NCBI GenBank assembly: GCA_934277615.1
Contig: CAKQUV010000010.1
Location: forward strand, 1-29,292
Length of the DNA stretch: 29,292 nucleotides
Direction: 5' to 3'
From: an uncultured Clostridia bacterium
Lineage (GTDB): Bacteria > Bacillota > Clostridia > Christensenellales > CAG-917
Positions 7,538-12,558 of this stretch are shown piece after piece. The notes under the pieces were generated by a model, which saw only the letters and a list, made by a program, of their open reading frames with translations, was not told where the DNA came from and made no database searches. The position numbers and the translations under genes are program-made. Each line of letters starts with the position of its first letter. The stretch's first letter is position 1.

Positions 7538-7906
7538 ATGGCAGATTTGAATAAACTTATGGAAGAAATCAAGGCTATGACAGTCCTTGAACTCAACGAT
7601 TTCGTAAAAGCACTTGAAGAAGAATTCGGCGTAAGCGCAGCAGCTCCCGTCGCAGCAGCAGGCGCAGTTGCAGCAGCACCCGCAGAAGAAGAGAAGACCG
7701 AATTTGACGTCGTTCTCAAAGAAGTTGGCCCCAACAAGGTTCAAGTTATCAAGGTCGTCAAAGACGCAACCGGACTCGGCCTCGTCGAAGCAAAAGGTGT
7801 TGTCGATGGCGCACCCAAGACCGTCAAAGAAGCAATGCCCAAAGATGCAGCAGAAGCACTTGTTGCAAAATTCAAAGAAGTTGGCGCAACCGCAGAACTC
7901 AAGTAA
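7538..7906 (+). CDS. rplL: 50S ribosomal protein L7/L12
   Basis: This 122-residue acidic protein has an N-terminal dimerisation helix (about residues 1-30), an alanine-rich flexible hinge (about 32-50) and a C-terminal factor-binding domain with KVVKDATGLGLVEAK. It is present in several copies on the L10 stalk and activates GTPases such as EF-Tu and EF-G. A weak CGGAGAA ribosome binding site precedes the ATG. In most bacteria rpoB follows, but here a strong terminator closes the unit at 7931-7960. Confidence 0.97.
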   Translation: MADLNKLMEEIKAMTVLELNDFVKALEEEFGVSAAAPVAAAGAVAAAPAEEEKTEFDVVLKEVGPNKVQVIKVVKDATGLGLVEAKGVVDGAPKTVKEAMPKDAAEALVAKFKEVGATAELK

Positions 7907-7930
7907 TCATTATACCTACTATAAAGAAAG

Positions 7931-7960
7931 CGACTTGCTACGGCAAGTCGTTTTTCTTTT
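7931..7960 (+). terminator. Intrinsic terminator after rplL
   Basis: CGACTTGC (7931-7938) and GCAAGTCG (7943-7950) form a perfect 8-bp stem with a TACG loop, followed by TTTTTCTTTT. It ends the ribosomal protein block and shows that rpoBC is not downstream. A second inverted repeat, GCCGTTTTGC with GCAAACGGC (7961-7996), follows directly and has no T-run. Confidence 0.9.
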
Positions 7961-8080
7961 GCCGTTTTGCAATATATCAGATAATAGCAAACGGCGGCTT
8001 TGATAATTTTGTGTTAGCGGCGATAAATTGCCGTGTTTTTCTGAATGTAAAGAATCAAAAATTATTTTTTGAAAAAAGTG

Positions 8081-8109
8081 TTGACAAATATATCGGTTGA
8101 TGATATATT
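8081..8109 (+). promoter_or_regulatory. Sigma-A type promoter for perR-rubrerythrin
   Basis: A perfect -35 TTGACA (8081-8086) and a -10 TATATT (8104-8109) are spaced by 17 bp. Transcription should start near 8116, placing the candidate PerR operator over the start site. Confidence 0.75.
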
Positions 8110-8116
8110 ATAGGTA

Positions 8117-8130
8117 ATAAGAATTGTTAT
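8117..8130 (+). promoter_or_regulatory. Candidate PerR/Fur-type operator
   Basis: ATAAGAATTGTTAT is a quasi-palindrome with one central mismatched pair, resembling the AT-rich inverted repeats bound by PerR and Fur. It overlaps the expected transcription start of the perR-like gene, which fits negative autoregulation. Binding is inferred, not shown. Confidence 0.4.
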
Positions 8131-8156
8131 CAATAAGAAACGAAAATAAGGAAAGT

Positions 8157-8561
8157 ATGAACAAACGAAATACGATACAAAAAGAGACGGTGGCGCGGAT
8201 TGTCAAGGACGCTTGCGACCATCCGACTGCCGAGATGGTGTTTGAAAAGGCGAAAATCGAATTGCCGAACATCAGCCTCGGAACAGTGTATCGCATTTTG
8301 AAAGACATGGCGCAAGAAGGCGAACTTCGAGAGGTTGTATGCAAGGACGCTCCGTCAAGATTTGACAAGACCACAATGGAACATGCGCATTTCACTTGCG
8401 TGCAGTGCGGTAGAGTGGACGACGTTTTCATCAACACGGACAAGGTCGGGAAAGATATCGTGGACTTTGGCGGGAAAGTGGTGTTAGAGTCGCAGATTAT
8501 GTTCAGAGGTTTGTGCAAGGATTGCGCAAAGAAAGTAAACAATGCCGATAAGGCGGAATAA
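8157..8561 (+). CDS. perR: PerR-like peroxide-sensing regulator (Fur family)
   Basis: This 134-residue Fur-family repressor has the winged helix at about residues 9-60. Its metal residues line up one for one with Bacillus PerR after a shift of 15: His22, Asp70, His76, His78 and Asp89 for the regulatory Fe/Mn site, and Cys81/Cys84 plus Cys120/Cys123 for the structural zinc site. The aspartate at position 70 favours PerR over Fur. The first helix of Bacillus PerR is missing, a short form seen in clostridial relatives. The frame opens at 8124, but AAGGAAAG (8148-8155) points to ATG 8157. The reverse rubrerythrin gene follows 28 bp later, a classic PerR target. Confidence 0.85.
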   Translation: MNKRNTIQKETVARIVKDACDHPTAEMVFEKAKIELPNISLGTVYRILKDMAQEGELREVVCKDAPSRFDKTTMEHAHFTCVQCGRVDDVFINTDKVGKDIVDFGGKVVLESQIMFRGLCKDCAKKVNNADKAE

Positions 8562-8589
8562 TAAAGTAAAGATAAAAGGAGAAATAACT

Positions 8590-9135
8590 ATGGCAAAATA
8601 TGTATGTCCGATATGCGGATACGTTCACGAAGGCGACAGCGCACCCGAAAAGTGCCCCCAATGCGGTTGCCCCGGTAGCAAATTTATCAAAGACGACGGC
8701 TCAAAGAAGGCTTGGGCGGCAGAACACGTGATCGGCGTCGGTCAAGGCGTTCCGCAAGACATTTATGACGGTCTTAAAGCAAACTTCGAGGGCGAATGCA
8801 CAGAAGTCGGTATGTATCTTGCAATGGCAAGAGCGGCACACCGTGAGGGTTATCCCGAAATCGGTCTCTATTGGGAAAAGGCAGCGTTTGAAGAGGCAGA
8901 ACACGCCGCAAAATTCTGTGAACTTCTCGGTGAACTCGTCAGCCCCTCAACCAAAAAGAACCTTGAAATGCGTGTAGACGCAGAAAACGGCGCAACCAGC
9001 GGCAAATTCGAGCTTGCAAAACGCGCCAAAGAAGAAGGACTTGATGCAATCCACGACACAGTGCATGAGATGGCACGTGATGAGGCACGTCACGGAAGAG
9101 CTTTTGAAGGTCTTTTGAACCGTTACTTCAAATAA
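8590..9135 (+). CDS. Reverse rubrerythrin (N-terminal rubredoxin, C-terminal di-iron domain)
   Basis: This 181-residue protein begins with a rubredoxin domain (Cys6, Cys9, Cys22, Cys25 in CPICG and CPQCG), followed by a four-helix di-iron domain. Glutamates and histidines are visible in FEGECTEVGMYL, EEAEHAAKF and ARDEARHGRAFEG. This order is the reverse of classical rubrerythrin and matches clostridial revRbr, an NADH-linked peroxide (and oxygen) reductase in the cytoplasm. The frame is open from 8542, but AAAGGAG at 8575-8581 fixes the start at ATG 8590. It is co-transcribed with the PerR-like gene. Its stop codon touches a half copy of the inverted-repeat element, whose hairpin probably ends the transcript. 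Confidence 0.9.
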   Translation: MAKYVCPICGYVHEGDSAPEKCPQCGCPGSKFIKDDGSKKAWAAEHVIGVGQGVPQDIYDGLKANFEGECTEVGMYLAMARAAHREGYPEIGLYWEKAAFEEAEHAAKFCELLGELVSPSTKKNLEMRVDAENGATSGKFELAKRAKEEGLDAIHDTVHEMARDEARHGRAFEGLLNRYFK

Positions 9136-9192
9136 GCGCACTAAATAGCGAATAACTGCGGCAGAGCCGTCCGATTATCGAACGGCTCTTTT
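9133..9192 (+). repeat. Half copy (B) of the 126-bp element acting as rubrerythrin terminator
   Basis: Starting at the rubrerythrin TAA, the sequence repeats the left end of copy A: GCGC, then CTAAATAGCGAATAACTGCG and GCAGAGCC. Its stem is AGAGCCGT (9163-9170) with ACGGCTCT (9182-9189) and CGA/TCG inside, one mismatch, and a three-base loop. TTTT follows at 9189-9192. The right terminal repeat is missing. The stem sequence differs from copy A but pairs fully, so structure is conserved beyond sequence. Confidence 0.65.
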
Positions 9193-9207
9193 ATATACTT
9201 TTGTCGA

Positions 9208-9253
9208 AACTCCTTAAATGCAATACCCCCTCTTTCCGGACACGCCGGCATTT
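9208..9253 (+). repeat. Short interspersed repeat, type 2, copy 1
   Basis: A 46-bp stretch with AAATGC (9216-9221) inverted to GCATTT (9248-9253) encloses a C-run and TCTTTCCGGACACGCCGG. Nearly the same sequence recurs at 29127-29175, 20 kb away, so this is an interspersed repeat with hairpin potential. Its function is unknown; it could be a REP-like site. Confidence 0.6.
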
Positions 9254-9455
9254 CTCCCGCCACTCGTATAGGGACAATTTCCTACAAAAGTGAGCGTCGC
9301 TCGCGGGGGAGACAACGGCACTCGCATAATAGGTATCGTCCCCTTGTTATATCACTGCGCTTTATGCGCCAGCTACGCAACAACACGGCGCAGTCGCTTG
9401 TACTAATCGTCAAGCTCGGCACTTATTCGCTCGCCGCCGTTGCGGCTCGAAGTTC

Positions 9456-9516
9456 CGTCTTTGAATAAGCACATTCCGTTAATAAGTACGCTCTGAATGG
9501 ACAGATTGCGTGTATA
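9456..9516 (+). repeat. 61-bp direct repeat, unit 1
   Basis: It starts CGTCTTTGAATA and ends GTGTATA. It matches 9586-9646 at about 50 of 61 positions. The two units are 130 bp apart start to start. Confidence 0.6.
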
Positions 9517-9585
9517 AGTAGGCAACGAATTAGTGTGCGTTATTTTAGTCCGCTCTGCAAGTTCGCGGACGGCGGTTTCTATCAC

Positions 9586-9646
9586 GTCTTCGAATAGGCA
9601 GATACCGTTAATAAGTGCGCTCCGAATGGGCAAATTCCATATATAG
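9586..9646 (+). repeat. 61-bp direct repeat, unit 2
   Basis: It starts CGTCTTCGAATA and ends ATATATA. It is the second unit of the pair beginning at 9456 and ends just before the inverted-repeat element at 9655. Confidence 0.6.
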
Positions 9647-9654
9647 AGTTTTAC

Positions 9655-9780
9655 TATAATTGCGCTAAATAGATAAATAACAAGAAAGCACCCCGAGGAG
9701 CGCAAACACAACGTACTGACGTACGTGATTTGCGAAACTCAGGGTGCTGCCGAAGTTAGTCGCTATTTAGCGCAATTATA
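9655..9780 (-). mobile_element. 126-bp terminal-inverted-repeat element, copy C
   Basis: The ends tataattgcgctaaatag (9655-9672) and its exact complement (9763-9780) are perfect 18-bp inverted repeats. Length is 126 bp, the same as copy A. Read on the minus strand it follows copy A: left arm with AAATAGCGACTAACTTCGGC, a long hairpin, then TTTCTTGTTATTTATCTATTT. The hairpin has AGCACCC/GGGTGCT (9687-9693 with 9742-9748), CGCAAA/TTTGCG (9701-9706 with 9729-9734) and an apical ACGTAC/GTACGT (9711-9726). The apical helix is shared with copy A, but the outer stems are different sequences that both pair. The rsmI stop lies inside its left terminal repeat. Confidence 0.78.
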
Positions 9781-10579
9781 AATTTAAGGCTTGCTGATAG
9801 ACCTCGTTCTTGGGGATACCTCTGTCTTGGGAGACCTTTTTGATTGCCTTTTTTTTGTCGACGCCGAGGGCGATATAGTGCTTGACGTGGTCAGATATCG
9901 AGAGATCGTTGAGGGGATTTTGCAAAGGCGCGCCTTCGACAATCATGACAATCTCGCCACGCTCTTCGCATTCAAAATCGGACAGGGTGGTCTTTGTGAG
10001 GCTTTCGTGAATTTTGGTGAGTTCGCGTACAACATAAACGGTGCGGTCGCCCAGTGTTTCAAGCAAAGTTTTTGCAGTTTTTGTTAAATCGTGTGGCGCG
10101 ACATATAGGACTATCGGTAAGCCCGAAAGCGCCGCTTTGGACAAAATCGACACTTTATCTGTGTTTTTTTCGGGTAAAAACCCTAAAAACGTGAATCCGC
10201 TTGCTTTTATTCCGCTATACGCAATGGCGGTGGCAAAAGCCGTTGCGCCCGGGACAGTTTCGACTTCGACGCTTCTTTCGTGGCATTTTGAAATAAGTTC
10301 CGCGCCCGGATCGCTGATCGAGGGCATGCCTGCATCTGTGATAAGCGCAACGTTTTTGCCTTCTTCAATCATGGATATAAGACGCTCGCTGCACTCCGCT
10401 TCGTTGAATTTGTGATATGCTACGAGCGGCGCTTGAACGTCGTATTTTTTCAAAAAGGGTAGAGAGTGGCGAGTGTCCTCGCATGCTATGAAATCCACGC
10501 TTTTGAGGACGTCGAGCGCACGCAAGGTTACGTCTTGCAGATTGCCTATCGGTGTTCCGACTATATAAAGTTTTGCCAT
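9776..10579 (-). CDS. rsmI: 16S rRNA (cytidine-1402-2'-O)-methyltransferase RsmI
   Basis: This 267-residue protein has the tetrapyrrole-methylase fold. It begins MAKLYIVGTPIGNLQDVTLR, followed by EDTRHSLPFL, DAGMPSISDPG and VPGATAFATA, the RsmI signature set. RsmI 2'-O-methylates C1402 in the ribosomal P site using SAM. The start ATG shares one base with the stop of the upstream methyltransferase gene (TAATG), so translation is coupled. It is the last gene of the rplI-trmN6-rsmI minus-strand operon. Its TAA falls inside the terminal repeat of element C, whose hairpin likely terminates the operon. Confidence 0.95.
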   Translation of the reverse strand: MAKLYIVGTPIGNLQDVTLRALDVLKSVDFIACEDTRHSLPFLKKYDVQAPLVAYHKFNEAECSERLISMIEEGKNVALITDAGMPSISDPGAELISKCHERSVEVETVPGATAFATAIAYSGIKASGFTFLGFLPEKNTDKVSILSKAALSGLPIVLYVAPHDLTKTAKTLLETLGDRTVYVVRELTKIHESLTKTTLSDFECEERGEIVMIVEGAPLQNPLNDLSISDHVKHYIALGVDKKKAIKKVSQDRGIPKNEVYQQALNL

Positions 10580-11394
10580 TAAACGTACATCTCCTTGTAC
10601 TTGTCGGTGTATTCGCCCTTATCGTCTAAGACGTAGAACGATGATATTGTCAAGCCCTCTTTGCCGCCTTTGCGCGCCTTGACTATTACGATATCTGCAT
10701 CCGAAGTCGGCTTGGGGTAGACGAGCGTTGCCTCTTTGGGCTCGAGGTTGCACGACTTGAGCGAGTAGACAAGGCTTGCCAACCTGTCCGCTTTGACGAC
10801 AATCCATAAATCTCCGCCAAAGCGCAGAGAATATGCCGCGCCTTTTACGAAATCATCGAGGGTGGCTGTGCTTTCCGTGCGAGAAACGTTTTTATCTATA
10901 CGGGGTTTGCCGCATATCGAATCGGTTGATTGAGTATCGCCGTTTGGCAAAGCGGTTGAGTTATCGCCGCCAGACGAATTGTCGTTTTGAGCGCATATTG
11001 CGAAATTGTTTTGAGTTGTGCGAGCGTTTGCGAAATAGGGCGGATTGCAAAGCACTTTGTCGAAACTCTCGGCTTTTATGACGCTGCGGATGTCTTTGAC
11101 GTCGGCGCAAATCACCTCGAATTTGTCTTGCAAACCGTTTTGCAGCACGCTGTCGCGAGCCATGTCCGCCACACGGGATTGGAGCTCTATTCCCACCGCT
11201 TTTTTGACGTGTTTTTTGACGAGAGCAAGCGTTGCCAAAATCCCCGAGCCGCAACCGAGGTCCAAAACGGCGTCGGAAGGGGTGAGTTTTGCCATATTTG
11301 CAAGAAACACCGAGTCTTGCGAGAACGCATAATCGTCGGTGTCTTGAAATACGATATAATCGTCTATGCCCAAGTCGGTTGCATATCTTGCCAT
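10579..11394 (-). CDS. TrmN6-like SAM-dependent methyltransferase with an insertion after NPPY
   Basis: This 271-residue class I methyltransferase has the SAM motif DLGCGSGIL (about residues 45-53) and the catalytic CNPPYF (116-121), typical of N6-adenine methyltransferases. The closest family by layout is TrmN6/YfiC, which methylates A37 of tRNA1(Val), and in Bacillota the gene commonly precedes rsmI. Directly after NPPY there is a hydrophilic Asn/Ser/Gly/Thr-rich stretch of about 50 residues (122-172) where relatives have roughly half that, so an insertion is likely. The start is 3 bp downstream of the rplI stop, and the stop overlaps the rsmI ATG by one base. The tRNA substrate is inferred. 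Confidence 0.8.
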   Translation of the reverse strand: MARYATDLGIDDYIVFQDTDDYAFSQDSVFLANMAKLTPSDAVLDLGCGSGILATLALVKKHVKKAVGIELQSRVADMARDSVLQNGLQDKFEVICADVKDIRSVIKAESFDKVLCNPPYFANARTTQNNFAICAQNDNSSGGDNSTALPNGDTQSTDSICGKPRIDKNVSRTESTATLDDFVKGAAYSLRFGGDLWIVVKADRLASLVYSLKSCNLEPKEATLVYPKPTSDADIVIVKARKGGKEGLTISSFYVLDDKGEYTDKYKEMYV

Positions 11395-11397
11395 AAT

Positions 11398-11844
11398 TCA
11401 GGCGCGAACGACCTCGATTTTGAGCGTTTGCGTAACTTCGGGATAAAGTCTGAGCAAAACTTCGAAAGTGCCGAAATCGCGGATACTTTCCTTGATTTCG
11501 ATTTTCTTTTTGTCGACGTCGAAACCGAGTGCGGAAAGCGCTTCGCTAATCATTTCGCTTGTTACGGAGCCAAACATTTTGCCGTTGTTTTCGCCGCCTT
11601 TTGCGCTGACTTTTACGGTGAGAGGTTTGATTTTTGCCGCAAGCTCCTGAGCTTCTTTGCGCTCCGCTGCGATTTTTGACTCATATGCTTTTTTGCGTTG
11701 CTCGGCAACGTAGATATTTTGTTGAGTGCCTTCTTGAGCAAAGCCTTTCTTTATAAGGAAATTGCGTGCGTATCCGTCGTTGACTTCGATGATATCGCCT
11801 TTTTTGCCCGTGCCTTTCATATCTTTGAGAAGTATAACTTTCAT
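11398..11844 (-). CDS. rplI: 50S ribosomal protein L9
   Basis: This 148-residue L9 has the N-terminal rRNA-binding domain MKVILLKDMKGTGKKGD, including NDGYARNFLIKKG, a long connecting helix rich in Lys/Glu/Ala and a C-terminal domain with GKMFGSVT. L9 binds near the L1 stalk and helps maintain reading frame. The frame is open far upstream (to 12090), but AAAGGAG (plus 11850-11856) and homology fix the start at 11844. It leads the minus-strand operon with the TrmN6-like gene and rsmI. It is not with rpsF-ssb-rpsR, its common partners. Confidence 0.96.
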   Translation of the reverse strand: MKVILLKDMKGTGKKGDIIEVNDGYARNFLIKKGFAQEGTQQNIYVAEQRKKAYESKIAAERKEAQELAAKIKPLTVKVSAKGGENNGKMFGSVTSEMISEALSALGFDVDKKKIEIKESIRDFGTFEVLLRLYPEVTQTLKIEVVRA

Positions 11845-11884
11845 ATAAACTCCTTTTGCGACTGTTGTCGCTTTAATCGTATAT

Positions 11885-11913
11885 ATTTTAGCACAGGTCG
11901 ATGTAATTTTCAA
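11885..11913 (-). promoter_or_regulatory. Sigma-A type promoter for rplI-trmN6-rsmI
   Basis: On the minus strand, -35 TTGAAA (plus 11908-11913) and -10 TAAAAT (plus 11885-11890) are 17 bp apart. A small leader hairpin GCGAC/GTCGC (11858-11871) lies between the start site and the rplI ribosome binding site. Confidence 0.65.
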
Positions 11914-12120
11914 CACAAACGGATATAACGCAGAAAATTGAAGAGATTTTGCGATAAAAGCGCAAGGATTTTGCCCAAAAGCGCGAAATTCGGCAGAGTG
12001 CGCGCTTATATAAGTCCGCGCAGTTATATTGCAATCGGCGATAAAAAGGTCGTTGGTCGAGAAAAAACAAAGCGGGGGTGTAAATAACAATACTTGAGCG
12101 TGTAATAGTAATAGGCGGGT
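11914..12120. other. Divergent intergenic region rplI / DUF1540, otherwise empty
   Basis: Apart from the rplI promoter and the candidate forespore promoter at 12121-12148, I see no gene, RNA or clear repeat here. It holds several GCGC-rich short inversions of no clear meaning. Confidence 0.4.
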
Positions 12121-12148
12121 GTGTAAAAGTCGCGCATTTGGGCATACT
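12121..12148 (+). promoter_or_regulatory. Candidate forespore sigma (F/G-type) promoter for the DUF1540 gene
   Basis: GGGCATACT (12140-12148) fits the sigma-F -10 pattern GGNNANANT fully and contains CATACTA, as in sigma-G promoters. GTGTA (12121-12125), 14 bp upstream, is one base from a GYATA-type -35. The expected start lies just before the AAGGAGG at 12156-12162. The match is suggestive only, since such short patterns occur by chance. Confidence 0.3.
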
Positions 12149-12166
12149 AATCAAAAAGGAGGCAAT

Positions 12167-12475
12167 ATGGAAAAAATCAATTGTGCAACATCAAACTGCG
12201 AACATAATCTCAAAGGCGTATGCCTTGCAGGCGTAATTTCTATCAGCGAAAACGCAAAATGTATCAGCCGTATCAAGAGAGAGGGCGGCGCGCTTGCTCA
12301 AAATTTTGCGGACGTAGAGGCAGGAGACGATATCTATGATAAAGACCTTGAAAGCCTTGTGCAATGCGCAGCGAGCGATTGTGCTTTCAACAATTCCGGG
12401 CTTTGCGCAAATTCGCAAATAAGCGTGAAAGACTCCGCGTTTGCGACGAAGTGCAAGACCTATCTCAAAAAATAA
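12167..12475 (+). CDS. DUF1540 cysteine-rich protein, two domains
   Basis: This 102-residue protein has two copies of a small Cys motif. The first is near the N-terminus (CATSNCEHNLKGVCLAG with a later Cys) and the second at about residues 67-97 (CAASDCAFNNSGLCANS with a later Cys). This C-x4-C-x7-C pattern followed by an I-x-I/V strand and a last Cys is characteristic of DUF1540, probably a small metal-binding fold of unknown role, common in Clostridia. The frame opens at 12119, but AAGGAGG at 12156-12162 sets ATG 12167. It may be transcribed in the forespore if the upstream promoter is real. Confidence 0.85.
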   Translation: MEKINCATSNCEHNLKGVCLAGVISISENAKCISRIKREGGALAQNFADVEAGDDIYDKDLESLVQCAASDCAFNNSGLCANSQISVKDSAFATKCKTYLKK

Positions 12476-12519
12476 CTTTGACAAAATCGCTTAGAAAATA
12501 GCAAAAAACAACAAAATAA

Positions 12520-12553
12520 CCTCTGCTTGAAATGTTAGCATTATAAGCGGAGG
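12520..12553 (+). promoter_or_regulatory. Hairpin sequestering the ribosome binding site of the next gene
   Basis: CCTC (12520-12523) pairs with GAGG (12550-12553), GCTT (12525-12528) with AAGC (12545-12548), and AATG (12531-12534) with CATT (12539-12542). G-T pairs join them and there is one mismatch. The complete Shine-Dalgarno GGAGG (12549-12553) of the gene at 12559 is buried in the stem. No T-run follows, so it is not a terminator. It could hold translation low until a trigger (temperature, ligand, helicase or upstream translation) opens it. Confidence 0.6.
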
Positions 12554-12558
12554 TACGT

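Larger units (their letters stand above)
9254..9654. other. Gene-free region with tandem 61-bp repeats
   Basis: No convincing gene is present. Short hairpins occur, for example GCGC/GCGC near 9358-9370. Two imperfect direct repeats of 61 bp (9456-9516 and 9586-9646, period 130, about 80% identical) share CCGTTAATAAGT and CGCTC. A minus-strand open frame (9403-9711) covers both but lacks a ribosome binding site and runs into the inverted-repeat element, so I do not call it. The region looks like accumulated repeat debris or a noncoding RNA locus. Confidence 0.45.

Noticed and set aside
9193..9655. Possible CRISPR array or structured noncoding RNA such as 6S, tmRNA or SRP RNA
   Set aside because: Only two diverged 61-bp units with period 130 and no spacer pattern; no diagnostic motif of the known RNAs was found.
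9403..9711. 102-codon minus-strand frame with an internal repeat (LINGICLF/LINGMCLF)
   Set aside because: It begins inside the inverted-repeat element, lacks a ribosome binding site, and the repeat is explained by the 61-bp direct repeats; kept only as a finding.
11845..12090. 82-codon N-terminal extension of rplI
   Set aside because: L9 begins at MKVILLKD and a strong ribosome binding site and promoter lie directly upstream of 11844.
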